DNA of 17,500 nucleotides from Symbiodinium natans (taxonomy: Eukaryota; Sar; Dinophyceae; Suessiales; Symbiodiniaceae), in contig CAJNDS010000258.1 of assembly GCA_905221605.1 (NCBI GenBank), positions 505,592 to 523,091 on the forward strand. The letters are read 5' to 3'. Made by a program: the position numbers and the translations under genes. Shown in pieces: positions 1-9,955 of this stretch (its first letter is position 1; the number at the start of each line of letters is the position of its first letter). The notes beneath the pieces were generated by a model. It saw only the letters and a program-made list of their open reading frames with translations, was not told the DNA's origin and searched no databases.

Positions 1-232
1 TCGGCTCGTTTTGTGGACTCTTCAAGTCTTCGGCTGTTGGGAGGGGAAATTGTTTAATGGAGGGTTTAGGGTCTTGAGGCCGCTCGCAGTGGCATGGTTT
101 CTGGCATGCCCGAGAGATACACAAAGCCGTGGCCCTTTGGGCCGGGTCACATCTGACGTCGCACTCAAAAGTCCTCTGTGCCCTGTGCCGATCATTCATT
201 CCCAGGTTGCCTGCAGAGCAAGAGAAGCCACC
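1..232 (-). CDS. Open Cys-rich frame running off the left edge
   Basis: A minus-strand frame is open from 232 to position 1 (about 76 codons). A good pyrimidine-rich acceptor, TCTTGCTCTGCAG, lies inside it (ending at 209). After it the frame reads MNDRHRAQRTFECDVRCDPA, then CISRACQKPCHCERP and a Pro/Lys-rich part. The Cys clusters might form a small metal- or disulfide-bound module, but no known pattern is matched. Partial; it could be chance. Confidence 0.25.
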
Positions 233-1450
233 AACGCATCATCACGCGTCCTGTGGGCGGCAGGGCTGCATGGAAAATCGGTGTTATAGGCCTTGACTTG
301 GCCTTGAGGGGTCCCTCCAAGGGGATGCTTCTTTCCGAAGAGGCGAGGTCATTATCATGCTGAAGTGGAGGCATGGCCGGGCAGAGTTGTGTAATGGCGA
401 CTTGGATCTTGCTGGCTTGTGTAAGCGCATATGGACGCCAAGCAGGGTCCTTGGCATGCCATATAGCACCTCACAAGGGCGCTCTCCGAGTCTCTGCATA
501 AGAGTCTACTCAAGACTTACAAACGGTTAGGAAAAATTGAATCGGCAGAGCCCATCGACGTCCCCCAAGCATGCTGCATGACCCTGGCTCCTAAACGCTG
601 TAAACCTTGGTCCGGCTTTGCTGAAAGACCCAGAGTTGCCCCTTACAACCTTCCCTGGTTCACCGCCCAGTCCCAACAGAGGACCAGACTCATCAGGGCT
701 ACTCGAGGCTAAGCCTCTCCAACGGTGGGGTTTTGTCAGATCTGCTCTCAGGCTTCCGCAGGACAATTCTCCTGCACGAACCCCAACTCACAACCCCGGT
801 GCCAAAAACTCGCGAGTGCTGAAGGAGGGGTTTGGGAGGATGGCTCAGTGGAACCAGCCGACCCCCCGATTTAGGGCCCCAACGAGGCCGCCGGCATCGC
901 ACGGCATTCGGTAGTTCCATGTAGCTCATGTACGCATGGGGCTCCAGGGTTTCAGGAGAACATGTCTGGCCCCTCAACTTCTTTGGTCTTGGTCGTTAGG
1001 AATTCTTTGAGGTGTTGGGCAGCGGAGAGGGGCTGAGGGTGGCTACCGCATGGAGGGAAGGGAGAGCTGTGGACTGTCATCAGATTGCCCTCGACCTTAA
1101 GTTGCTCTGTAAGACCGAGCCTTCAAGCCCCAAAAAAGTCACAGAATCGCCTTGTCTTGTTGAATGTTGGAGCTTGAGTAAGAAGCAGCTCCGGCAGCAC
1201 GTCTCATGGATGAGAAGCTGCTACAATTTTTTTCAGCTAAAAGGGAAGTTGTGTCGCAGTCTCTTCTTGCCAGCAGCCTGTGTAAAAGGTCCCCTGAGCC
1301 CTTCAAACCCTATGATCCACATGCCAGCTGCCCTCCCACTAGGTTGCGAAAGGCGAAAGGGGCCTCAATAGAGTTGAGAGCTTCAGGGCTTGGCGTCTCC
1401 ACACCCCTCAACATTTTGTCCTGTCCACATGAGCTTTGGCAGACACAGCG
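233..1450. other. No supported gene
   Basis: Frames on both strands are short or of unconvincing composition. A plus-strand frame (1012-1371) has some protein-like parts but lies opposite to all supported exons. The minus strand has an acceptor-like TTTTACACAG followed by 14 codons (AAGKKRLRHNFPFS, about 1284-1240) to a stop, too little to call. Confidence 0.5.
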
Positions 1451-1529
1451 TCAGTCGTCGTCGATCAGCTCGACCTGGCGCAGCGTACGAAAGCGCCAGG
1501 GTTTGCGGAGAGGCTCAAGCACTGAAGAC
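1451..1529 (-). CDS. Possible terminal exon with acidic tail
   Basis: A very good acceptor (GTTTCCTTACAG ending at 1530) is followed by a frame reading SSVLEPLRKPWRFRTLRQVE then LIDDD and TGA at 1453-1451. The phase matches a GC donor at 1596 after the segment at 1660-1597. The short length and basic-then-acidic end suit the last exon of a minus-strand gene. No family is recognised. Confidence 0.4.
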
Positions 1530-1596
1530 CTGTAAGGAAACTCCCGCCTTGCAACCCACCCCCCGCCCCCCCAAGCCACGAACACCCGCACCTTGC

Positions 1597-1660
1597 CTCA
1601 AGGTCCGACTCTGCAACAGTAGGTCCGACTCAAGAACCCGTAGATCCTTACTCAACTCTC
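1597..1660 (-). CDS. Possible penultimate exon
   Basis: The minus-strand frame reads GELSKDLRVLESDLLLQSRT then LR, ending AG/GCAAGG, a strong-looking GC-type donor. Joining to the acceptor at 1530 restores an Arg codon and continues into the exon at 1529-1451. The 5' boundary is unresolved; the frame is open further upstream (FWDNVE...) without a clear acceptor. It is a Leu/Asp/Glu-rich helical segment. Confidence 0.3.
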
Positions 1661-1763
1661 CCTCGACGTTATCCCAAAAACCAGTAACCAAAACCACCGG
1701 GGAGGGTACCTTGATGACTTGGTCCGCCAGCTCTCCTCCAGTTCCAGATGAACCCCAAAACTT

Positions 1764-1777
1764 CCCCCCCCCCCCCC
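1764..1777. repeat. Poly-C run, 14 nt
   Basis: A single homopolymer of 14 C on the plus strand, within otherwise unassigned DNA. Confidence 0.95.
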
Positions 1778-1954
1778 AATTAAGGCACTATAAGGGTACT
1801 TCCTGAGCCATTTGCTGGAGGAGGAGCGCTCTTCAGTCCCATTTTGAAGCCTTCGAGACGCAGCCGAGGGGCCCCCATCGAAGTCGAAGTGTGCGGTGGA
1901 GGCCTGAGTGCGGGATCCGGGCATGTGGCACTTTATAAGGCTTCAAAGGGCTTT

Positions 1955-1971
1955 GGGGGGGGGGGGGGGGG
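1955..1971. repeat. Poly-G run, 17 nt
   Basis: 17 consecutive G on the plus strand, followed by GTGGGTG. It could form G-quadruplexes and is prone to sequencing-length error. Confidence 0.95.
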
Positions 1972-2530
1972 TGGGTGTTTTCTACAGATTTAAGGGGGGC
2001 TTATATCGTCGGATCCTCATTCAGGAGCCCTGAGTTTTTGCAAGGGTTAGTCCTGCGAAGCCTCAGCTCCTGGCCGCATCTGGCTTCCTAAGCCCAAGAG
2101 AGACCATGAAGGTGGAGGGAAGGCGTTCCCTGGTTCAGGGTAGGAGGGGTTCGAAGGGGGATTCAAGGGTGCATGTGGTATGACTTTCTTGCAGTGCGAG
2201 CACGCTCGCAAGAGCAAGTGCTGAGTCGAGCGGCTCAAGCTGTCCTGTGGCTGCAAAACCGCGCCGGGCGTTGCCCAGGCCCCGGATGTTGCAGAGTGCA
2301 AGCGCCCTGCTTACGCTCGGCCCCTGGCTCGAAGGTAAGCCACGCCACGCAATCGTCCTCTTCGAAATGGCCCTCAATGACCTTTCAAGGGAGCACCACC
2401 GAAAAATCAAAGAAAGGTCCCGGTCCCGCGAACCGACATTGGGCTACCCTCCCAGGATGCTGAGGACACCTTCTGAAAGGCTCAAAACCCTCCTGGCAGC
2501 GGGCTGAGGGCTTAGGAGAGAGAGGCGCAC

Positions 2531-2596
2531 CTTGCCAGCGGCGCTTTCGAAGAGCTCCTTGATGTAGCGCCATTCGAGTCCTTCTGAATGCTGAAC
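2531..2596 (-). CDS. Possible short exon
   Basis: On the minus strand the frame reads VQHSEGLEWRYIKELFESAA then GK, immediately before a consensus-like donor AAG/GTGCGC at 2530. Codons are GC-ending and the amino-acid mix is ordinary for a helix. The upstream boundary is unclear: a run of nine G lies just before it. An overlapping frame gives a basic, less protein-like translation. No family is recognised. Confidence 0.3.
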
Positions 2597-4852
2597 GGCC
2601 CCCCCCCGTGTTTCTTATTGGACTCCAGGGCATGGCGGCTTAGTCCTAAACAGTATCGTTGAGCAACTTACAGGGCCTCTCCTCCAAGGTCCTTTGGGGG
2701 TCTCTGAAATGCATTGGGGCGGGGCTCTTATGAGGTTTAGGGGCAGGTCTGGGGCCGCTGCCCTCTGGGATGTTGCTGACCTTCACCTTGGCGAGTTGGG
2801 GGGGGGCATGATTTTTTGGGGCGGCTTTCAGCGCGGCGATTGCAGTACCCAGTAGGGGCTCCCAAGTCCCCGTATGCCTTGCGTGGGTTCCTCGGTTCAC
2901 TAGCTCGAGTCGGCATCTGCCGGGTCAGATCCAAGCCCATTGTGGCGAGAAATCCCGCAGATGAGAGCTTACTCTAACTCTTGGAAGCTCAAAAGAACTT
3001 CGGATCCTGCAGCCTCAATTTAGAAACCCTATGCTAGCGCGTTTTGCGGTATAGTGCCCCTTCACGTCAAGAGCTGCGCAGGGTTTTGCCGGCATCGGTT
3101 ACACGGCGCAAGGCGCTACGTGTTATTTTACCTTACGCTACACTACACTACATAACAGTCTCACACATGAGTCACATGAGGCGCAACTCTCGCGATGGAT
3201 GTCGCCAATCGCAGTGAGGGAGCTCTTCCCACACCTCAATGCCCAAAAAAAACCCAAAAACCCATGTGACGCTTTCACCCTGAAGCGGCGTAGCCAAACT
3301 TCCCAACAGCCTTGTAAGGCCGTAGCGTCTGGAGCTTCGAACAATCCACACACGCACACAACCAAGTCAGGAGCAAAACCCCTTGAGTCAAGGCTGACCC
3401 CGTGTCGGGATGTGTCGCGAGTCCCCGGCTGTGCGCGGCCGGGAGAAGGTGCCATGCGACGCCATGTCTCCTGCGTCGTGCGGATGGGATTTGGAGATTC
3501 TGAGGGGGGGGAGGGCTTTGATGTGAATGAAGGGGGCTCGGAAGGTCTTTTTGCCTAGGCGTCGAAGGATTCAGAGTCTGAGGCCCGGACGGCCTTTGGC
3601 TTTCTGCACTTCCTTTGGCGCACGCTTCTCTGTGAGCCTGCGGCTCTGCGAAGAAGATACCCCCCCTCCAACCTTTCCAACCCTGACGTTTTGCCAGGTG
3701 GCACGTCTTTTTCATACACATTCACTTAGTTTATGGCAGGGCTCAGTCTATGACGTGGGCCCCCGTGTACGTGGACAATCTCGAAGGCTGTCGGCACCTA
3801 GTCCAGGGAAACTGGATCTGCATCTGGGTTTGCATGTGTCGCCAAAGTCATGGCCGTCATTGCCACTAGTGCTCAAAAAAACCATGAGGTTCAATGAGTC
3901 TCACCTGAAAGACAAAAGATGTGGACACGTGGGCCTCGAATAGCGTCAAGAAAGAGCAGGCTGGCCAAATGCTGAGTAAGATCATGCAAACGCGTCTGCA
4001 TCGCAGGGCCTTCGCGAGCCCCTTTGATAACCCGGGCGATATCCGGCAAAATCCATCCTACCCTACGGCTCTTAGATCTTTAGCCAGATCCTTTACTGGG
4101 TAGCTCAGAAACCAAATCATAATAAGGGTACCGTTTTTGGGGCGGGTTAGTTTACAAGGGAACCTTGAAAAACAAACGGTAAAAGAGCACTGTTCTACCA
4201 AGTCGAAAACGCGGCTGGCCGTTTCTTGAAAACAGAGCCCGGCTAATGGTCCTGCCACCACGACCCAGGCGCTCTTTCTGCTCGGCGGGATCTCGGCGTT
4301 GCACTGGGTGTGGAACATCGGAGACGCTTGCAGGGCTGGGTTCAAGCTTTAATATAAGGTTTCTCTCGCGGGTCTATGGCAAGGTGGATGAAGATTCCTT
4401 TGGATGTCTGGAAGGTATCTCTTCGCAGATCTTCGATAGCTTGTGGGATACAGTGCGGCGTCGCATGCGCTTCCCGCGCGCGAGGCTTGGCATTGGGGTT
4501 GCCTGCAAACTCAAGCATCAGCATGACAAAGGGGGGCTCCGATGCCAACGTTTGTTAAGGCAGAGCAAGTGTTCACGAAGTGTCCCGACAAGCCCAGGGC
4601 CGCTAAAACGCCACAGCCCGAAAGTTCCACTCACCCACACACGGAAACAACTCCACGAACCGTCACAAGCCCTATAGATACTGGCGTTTTGACCCCTGAA
4701 CCCTAAACTAAACCCAAGGGATGCTTAGTGATGGAGTTCAACATGCTCCGACACTGGGTGCAAGACCCTGGCGCTTCTCCCTTCTCTCCTCTGGCCTGAA
4801 AGGACACTATTTTGGGGATTCGAATCCTCAAACTTCCCATTTGGGACTCAGA
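2597..4852. other. Unassigned region
   Basis: No convincing exon was found. At 4548-4342 the minus strand has a 68-codon frame (FVMLMLEFAGNPNAKPRARE... to TGA), while the plus strand has an equally plausible overlapping frame (VDEDSFGCLEGISSQIFDSL), so neither is called. A short telomere-like remnant (CCCTGAACCCTAAAC) is at 4694-4710. Confidence 0.4.
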
Positions 4853-4977
4853 ACTAGTACTAGTACTAGTACTAGTACTAAAGCTAGTGCTAGTGCTCGT
4901 ACTAGTTAGAAGTAGAAGTAGTAGTGGTAGTAGTACTAGTGGTACTAGTGGTAGTAGTGGTAGTAGTGGTAGTAGTG

Positions 4978-5014
<37 letters not shown>

Positions 5015-5109
5015 CAGTAGCAGTAGCAGTAGTAGTAGGAGTAGTAGTAGTAGTAGCAGTAGCAGTAGCAGTAGCAGTAGTAGTCGTAGTCGTAGTAGTA
5101 ATGGTCGTC

Positions 5110-5143
<34 letters not shown>

Positions 5144-5215
5144 CAGCAGCAGTAGGTAGCAGTAGCAGTGGGGCAAAAGTAGTGGTAGGGGTGGTGGTGG
5201 TGGTAGTAGGACGAG
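4853..5215. repeat. ACTAGT hexamer plus GTA trinucleotide repeat block
   Basis: 4853-4880 is a tandem ACTAGT (palindromic) repeat. After a degenerate stretch it grades into about 300 nt of GTA units interspersed with GCA, GTC, GGA and GTG variants, ending near 5215. It is open in several frames only because the unit lacks stops there, so the poly-Ser, poly-Val and poly-Leu translations are artefacts. Confidence 0.95.
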
Positions 5216-5304
5216 TGGTACGAACACATTGAGAAACCTTCTGCTAAATCGTATACGATAGGTCATGTATGTAATATGCAACCTGTCTGCATTGATAGAC
5301 ACAC

Positions 5305-5453
5305 CTGCCAAAGCCCAAGGCGGCGACGGTCGCCGCCGATCCGAGCGGTCGTCGACATCGCGGCGCAGGAAGTTTTCCACGTCGCGCCGCCGCTGCTTGC
5401 GGGGCGGTGGCGCCTGCTGCGTTGGGCCGTTGGGCGGGGGAGGCAGACGTTTT
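5305..5453 (-). CDS. Exon of an Arg/Pro-rich protein
   Basis: The minus-strand frame begins after a pyrimidine-rich acceptor (CTTTTGTTGAAG, ending at 5454). It reads RLPPPPNGPTQQAPPPRKQR, then RRDVENFLRRDVDDRSDRRR, then PSPPWALA, and ends at a donor GTGTGT (5304). A Pro-rich linker followed by an alternating Arg/Asp segment suggests a disordered, perhaps RNA-associated, nuclear protein; this is inferred from composition only. It is the most GC-rich piece of the left half and stops abruptly at AT-rich sequence on its 3' side. Confidence 0.45.
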
Positions 5454-5726
5454 CTTCAACAAAAGAGGGCGTAGGGCCGACAGATAACATTCCTCTTCTC
5501 GACTCCCCTTCCCACAGCGGGGTAGAGGGTCCCGAGGGGACATCAGTTTGGCCGACGCGCACCCTGAGAGAGTGCCCTGCACCATGAAGCCCACACAGGG
5601 ACAGCCCTTGACCACCCTCGAACCACTGGAAGCCGTAACGCTACAGGTCCCATGAAAGGAGCCACTTGAACTCTGAGCCCCTTCTAGGCGGCATCAGAAA
5701 ATGAATCGTCTGAAAAAGAAAGATCA

Positions 5727-5729
<3 letters not shown>
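5454..5729. other. Unassigned spacer
   Basis: Sequence on the 5' side of the Arg/Pro exon; it probably contains intron. No further exon could be bounded. Confidence 0.4.
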
Positions 5730-5763
<34 letters not shown>

Positions 5764-5798
5764 TTTTTGGAAAATAAATACATACATACATACATACA
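5730..5798. repeat. (TA)n followed by (CATA)n microsatellite
   Basis: About 14 TA units (5730-5757), an AT-rich gap, then about five CATA units (5778-5798). This AT-rich island contrasts with the surrounding GC-rich DNA. Confidence 0.95.
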
Positions 5799-6230
5799 GA
5801 AATATAACCATATTGATATCCGCATATATCCCCGCATACATCCGTACCAAGGGTGCATGCACCTTGCCGGTAGAAGCTCCGCTTGTCAATCTGAGTCAAT
5901 CTGGCCTCTGGCTCCAGGGGCCCATCCTTGCAAAGCGGCAGATCACAGGGCTCAATATGGCCCATCCTCCCGTAACATAGAGGCCTGAATAATTAGAACA
6001 GGGTTTTATAGGGGGGGTTATTCTTGTATAATTACAAAGGGACCAATAATATGATTAGTATAATTAGTCCGACCCCTATATAATACGTGAGTTGAGAGTG
6101 TGCCAGCCGCAGGCATGATGGGCGCGGAGCCCCCCCAAATTCCCCCCCAAAAACACCCAAGAAAACGGCTGCAGTAAGCCAATCCCCTTGAAAATCCTCA
6201 CACAAGCACCCGTATACGCGCACAGTCACG
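5799..6230. other. Unassigned AT-rich spacer
   Basis: Contains TATAATTA-like AT-rich sequence near 6000-6080 and short C-runs at 6130-6155. No exon is supported. Confidence 0.4.
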
Positions 6231-6250
6231 TACACACACACACACACATA
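6231..6250. repeat. (AC)n microsatellite
   Basis: About nine AC units followed by ATATT and an A-run, just 3' (minus sense) of the exon at 6368-6267. Confidence 0.9.
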
Positions 6251-6266
6251 TTAAAAAAAAATGCAC

Positions 6267-6368
6267 TCCGTGCGCTCCTCTGGGGCCCCAGGCCAGGAGG
6301 CTCTGCTTGCGGCTCTCGTCGAAGGCCCGGAGGCGGGCTGAGCGTTCGAGGAGGATCCCATGATGATG
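6267..6368 (-). CDS. Exon, Arg/Leu-rich helical segment
   Basis: A strong acceptor (a T-rich tract then TTGTAG, ending at 6369) is followed by a 102-nt frame reading HHHGILLERSARLRAFDESR, then KQSLLAWGPRGAHG. It ends at a possible donor GTGCAT (6266), entering and leaving in phase 0. The GC-rich block is sharply bounded by AT-rich, intron-like DNA. The function is unknown; it is probably part of the same minus-strand gene as the neighbours at 7823-7662 and 5453-5305. Confidence 0.4.
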
Positions 6369-6414
6369 CTACAATAAAAACAGGGGCAATACTTCGAAAG
6401 AAGATTACCATAAT

Positions 6415-6475
6415 TGGGTTTAGGGTTTAGGGTTCAGGGTTTAGGGTTGAGGGTTGAGGGTTGAGGGTTGAGGGT
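6415..6475 (+). repeat. Telomere-like tract, G-rich on plus strand
   Basis: GGGTTTA units, then five TTGAGGG variant units. It is the first of three telomere-like tracts of alternating orientation in 630 nt. Confidence 0.95.
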
Positions 6476-6607
6476 ATAAGATATAATCGATATACTATTA
6501 CAATACTACGGGCTCCGCATTTTTCAGCAGTTTCGGGTTCAGAGCTCTGACTGTCGTGTGCCAAATCCCGTGAACGACCGTCAAACCAAATGACTTGTTG
6601 CGGCTTA

Positions 6608-6780
6608 ACACCCTATAGACCCTAAACCCTAACCCCTGAGCCCTAAACCCACCCCTAAACCCCTAAACCCCTAAACCCCTAAACCCCTAAACCCTATAAC
6701 CCTATAAACCCTATAACCCCTAAACCCTAACCCCTAAACCCCTAAACCCTATAACCCCTAAACCCTAACCCCGAAACCCC
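6608..6780 (-). repeat. Telomere-like tract, C-rich on plus strand
   Basis: CCCTAAA and CCCCTAAA units with CCCTATA variants, running C-rich on the plus strand and thus inverted relative to the tracts at 6415 and 6886. Confidence 0.95.
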
Positions 6781-6885
6781 AGAAGAGGCAGAGGCCGCCA
6801 GCGCAGCTTGGCTCGGGGCTTCGGGGCGGTGACAGTCTCGCGGGTGGGGAGGCTCCTCGGATTGACGAAAGTTGGGCTTCTGCAA

Positions 6886-7040
6886 GGTTTAGGGTTTTAG
6901 GGTTTTAGGGTTTTAGGGTTTTAGGGTTTTAGGGTTTTAGGGTTTTAGGGTTTTAGGGTTTTAGGGTTTTAGGGTTTTAGGGTTTTAGGGTTTTAGGGTT
7001 TTAGGGTTTTTAGGGTTTTTAGGGTTTAGGGTTTTTAGGG
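6886..7040 (+). repeat. TTTTAGGG octamer array
   Basis: After one heptamer, about sixteen near-perfect TTTTAGGG octamers run in tandem. They are followed by TTTTTAGGG nonamers and a final heptamer. The octamer is unlike the heptamer of the other arrays, and its homogeneity suggests recent local expansion. Confidence 0.97.
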
Positions 7041-7661
7041 GCTCTATTGACGAATGCCGCAAGTTGGCTCTGTTCTTCTACTCTTGGTTGCGCAACTTTA
7101 GGCCAAGCCTTGGCAGTCTGACTGCTATGCGAAATCAGACCCGAAGTCCTCATTCGGAAGGACGCTCAGAATACACAAAAACCTATACACCATATAGAGA
7201 ATACATAGAAGGGATAGAACTATAGAACAGACATGTTATATATCGTATATGTGTATAAATAGATTTAAAAAAAAATATTTGGTTTCGCTCTGGGTCCTGG
7301 ACGCTTCACTCGCTGCGGCCCTGCATGTTGTGGCATATTCCGGGCCCTAACTTTTAAGTTGCAAAGCCCTCGAGTGTCGAATTCGGCTCTTGGTCTCTGA
7401 TTGTTCCCCCAGAGAGCCCTGTTAAAGGGATAGGGAAGTAGCTACAGGCGCCGACAAACCGTGATTCGAGGATGAAGGTCACTCTTGCCGACGTCCTTTC
7501 AGTATCTTCCTGATATTCCTGGGTGCTCCATTTGAGGGGTGGGGGCTGGGGATTGAGGTCCGACATGCGGATCTGGGCTTCAGTCAGTGGAGAGACCTTG
7601 GGATTCCTCAAGCCATCCGATGCTTCAAACAGGCCCTTAAGAGGCAAGGAAGCGCTGAATC
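7041..7661. other. Unassigned region with long minus-strand frame
   Basis: Contains AT-rich sequence at 7160-7290 and the 3' part of a 146-codon minus-strand frame that ends at 7354. That frame (WSTQEYQEDTERTSARVTFI and following) could be an exon, but no splice borders were decisive. Confidence 0.35.
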
Positions 7662-7823
7662 TCAGGGGCCTTTGTCCCCTCTGTCCGGTTGCTTTTGCTC
7701 CTCCTCCTCTTCCTTCAGCTCCTCCGGCTCCTCCTGCTCGTCGCCCTCCCTTTCGCTCCTGAGCGGATTCAGGGCCCAAAGGGACGAGGACCACTCAACC
7801 CGTTTAGGATTTAGGGGTTCTTC
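7662..7823 (-). CDS. Exon of an acidic, Glu-rich protein
   Basis: After an acceptor CTGACAG at 7824 the minus strand reads EEPLNPKRVEWSSSLWALNP, followed by an acidic segment EGDEQEEPEELKEEEEEQ and a basic tail to TGA at 7664-7662. Use of GAG, CAG and AAG codons looks coding. The same DNA has a second long minus-strand frame (7794-7354, 146 codons) that turns the GAG-rich part into Gly/Arg repeats and then continues with ESRFVGACSYFPIPL-like sequence. I prefer the Glu-rich frame for this stretch, but the other frame downstream of 7660 could be a following exon. It probably belongs with the exons at 8253-8050 and 6368-6267. Confidence 0.4.
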   Translation of the reverse strand, partial: EEPLNPKRVEWSSSLWALNPLRSEREGDEQEEPEELKEEEEEQKQPDRGDKGP

Positions 7824-8049
7824 CTGTCAGCTTTCTCTATGGAGCTGGATTCTGCTACAGCAGCCTTTGGCTCCCACAGTTTGCTTGGGAAACACATTCT
7901 TCGCTGTACATGCTGATAACTATACTATACTCCCCTTAGAAACCCTAATAAAAATGATAGTCTTAATGTCCCCTTGAATTTTATATAACCAAAAATAAAA
8001 AAAATATTCCCCAGGGGCATATAGTATAGACCTCGGCTGCTGGGCTACT

Positions 8050-8253
8050 TCAGGCCAGGCGCTCTGGGGAGCGCTTCTTGGATTTCTTGGCGCTGGCAGC
8101 ATGGACCTGCCAGGGAGCCGCGGGGGCGGGGATCGAGGCTTGGACAAGGCACCGCTGTTGAAGCCTTCCGGATTGCAGTCGCTGGTGAACTCTACTCAGC
8201 TTTCCTGGGTTCAGCTCCGGGCTCAGATCACTGGGGCTTAGGCTCGTCCCAAC
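8050..8253 (-). CDS. Exon of a basic protein, unknown function
   Basis: The frame is open on the minus strand from 8253 to a TGA at 8052-8050 with no ATG. It reads SPSDLSPELNPGKLSRVHQR, then an Ala/Pro-rich segment, then a basic end AAASAKKSKKRSPERL-like (exactly AASAKKSKKRSPERLA). The KKSKKRSPER run resembles a nuclear-localisation or SR-type stretch. An acceptor-like AACAG lies at 8155, and a GC donor is possible after PERL (8056/8055) that would join in phase to the exon starting at 7823. Either the TGA is the real end or the gene continues. The coding call rests on composition and splice fit only. Confidence 0.4.
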   Translation of the reverse strand, partial: VGTSLSPSDLSPELNPGKLSRVHQRLQSGRLQQRCLVQASIPAPAAPWQVHAASAKKSKKRSPERLA

Positions 8254-9344
8254 TTACAAGTCGCACGATGGCCTCGAGCTTATGGGTTTACACGAACCCC
8301 CAAAATCCCCATGTGCACAAAACCAGGCGCAACCAGGCCTCCTCTCGTTCACCACTGTCCTGCAAAGGAGCCGCGTCTCGCAGTCTCAGTGTAACGTCTT
8401 AACTTGCGGTGTCCGCTCTTGCCAGGAGCCCTGGCGTAGAGCATCGACAGGGGGATCCGTGCTTAGTCGGGCCTCAGGGCCTCGAAATTTTCGTCGCCGG
8501 TTCATGTGCAGACTTGATTGTGGTGGAATTCCAGCCGCCGAGGAGACACGAAAGTTGTTTTCAGAGTCCTTCCAGCATCTAGGCAAGCCCACACCTAATT
8601 TTATAAGCATTGCACTTTGAGAACGCTTTCCGACCTTCTGCAAGCCTTGAGAGCACTCCTTGCGACTGAGAACCCGAACCTGATTCAACTTAATGAACAA
8701 ACCGCACACTACAAGCAGGCGGACCCGAAACCGCCGAAGCGGATTTTGCACTGGGGGCCCGCGCGATCCGCTTATCAATCCTTGCAAAGGGAGCACGGAT
8801 CTCAGCATTTTCTGGGGGGGGGGGGGGGTTGGGCGGGCTTTTTGCACACCTCCCTGCTGATTTGGGGGCCCCGCTTTCGGCGGAAGGCTGCCTGCGAAGA
8901 AGGTCGGCCGGAAAACCCCCGGGGAAAACCCGTCAGTGCTTCGGGGTCCCCTCTACGCAGGGGTTTACGAAAATAGGGGACCCCTAAGTTAGACCCCAAA
9001 TAATAGGATTCCCTGATAATGAGGACACCAATAAGGCAGCGCTATAAACTCCGCAGGTCGGGTGACCCCAAAGCCCCCCAGCCCTCCCAAGACGGGCTAA
9101 CCAGCCACACGCCCTGACACGTTGCGTGCGACACGAGGACGGTTAGCGGCACGCGGGCGGAGACACGTTTCGACACGTTTTTGGCTGTTTATACACACGT
9201 AGGACGCATCGTGCAGCATGTAGAGAGCAGATGCGCAAAAGAACCAACTCGGCGAACGCCAGACCCCAAGATGCGTCTCATAGCTGGCAGCCTTTGCGCG
9301 AGGGCATCGTTCAGATACATGCCCGTGTCTATATGAAGCCAAAA

Positions 9345-9348
<4 letters not shown>
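8254..9348. other. Unassigned region
   Basis: Two opposed frames overlap at 8386-8976. The minus frame ends MNRRRKFRGPEARLSTDPPV... at 8386; the plus frame reads TLSDLLQALRALLATENPNL. Neither has convincing borders and a poly-G run crosses both, so no gene is called. Confidence 0.35.
8814..8828. repeat. Poly-G run, 15 nt
   Basis: 15 consecutive G on the plus strand, followed by TTGGGCGGG. Confidence 0.95.

Positions 9349-9380
<32 letters not shown>
9349..9380. repeat. (AC)16 microsatellite
   Basis: A pure CA repeat of about 32 nt preceded by an A-run. Confidence 0.95.
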
Positions 9381-9384
<4 letters not shown>

Positions 9385-9955
9385 CCTTCCAGAACCCAAA
9401 TTTGTGGTAACCTTCGAAACCTTGGTACGGCCGGATTACCTCAAGGCGTGATAACCGACCCAGCCTCCCAGACTGCGGCAACCCTTGCAATTCAGGGCCT
9501 TTCAACCCGGGGTTTTGCAGCCAAACCTTTACCTATAAAGCCCCCAAACAACTTAGATGATACTTTTTGCGCAGAGGCTGGGGTTTCAGGATGGGTTGTG
9601 TTCGAGGTTGGGGAGTCTGGTAGATCATAAGCTCGGTAAATTACGCTACAAAACTGACGGCATCTAGACCAGCGCCAGCACGGAATCCATGCCTCGAGAG
9701 GACGAGGAATCTGCAACCATCAAACACCGAACCATGGTATCGATCTAGTCAGCGCTTTCAGAGCAGCTGTTGAGGGATGATGCTCATGCTCGATTTCAAC
9801 GCTGTGTATTGGTGTTTGAGGGCTTCGAACAGTTTCTTGTGAAAGCACTGTATATAAGACGTACGCCAGGTAGGTTTAGGTTGCAGTGCAATGGCAGCCA
9901 CGCTTTGTTGCGGTCTGCGTGCAGCGCGCGATCCATTTTGCGACGCTTGCTGGCA
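9381..9955. other. 3' flank of gene A
   Basis: Sequence downstream of the gene A stop codon. It holds no supported exon and no recognisable polyadenylation signal. Confidence 0.4.

Noticed and set aside
2047-2301. Minus-strand frame after a good acceptor near 2088
   Set aside because: Two frames after the acceptor are both short and end without a clear donor; not enough to call.
4342-4548. Minus-strand 68-codon frame with competing plus-strand frame
   Set aside because: Both strands look equally plausible and neither has decisive splice borders.
4703-5380. Long frames across the GTA repeat (poly-Leu, poly-Ser, poly-Val)
   Set aside because: They exist only because the repeat unit has no stop codon in those frames; only the Arg/Pro part beyond 5305 looks coding, with its own splice borders.
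8617-8976. Plus-strand frame TLSDLLQALRALLATENPNL
   Set aside because: Protein-like at its start but lacks an ATG, runs through a poly-G tract, and is on the opposite strand to all supported exons.
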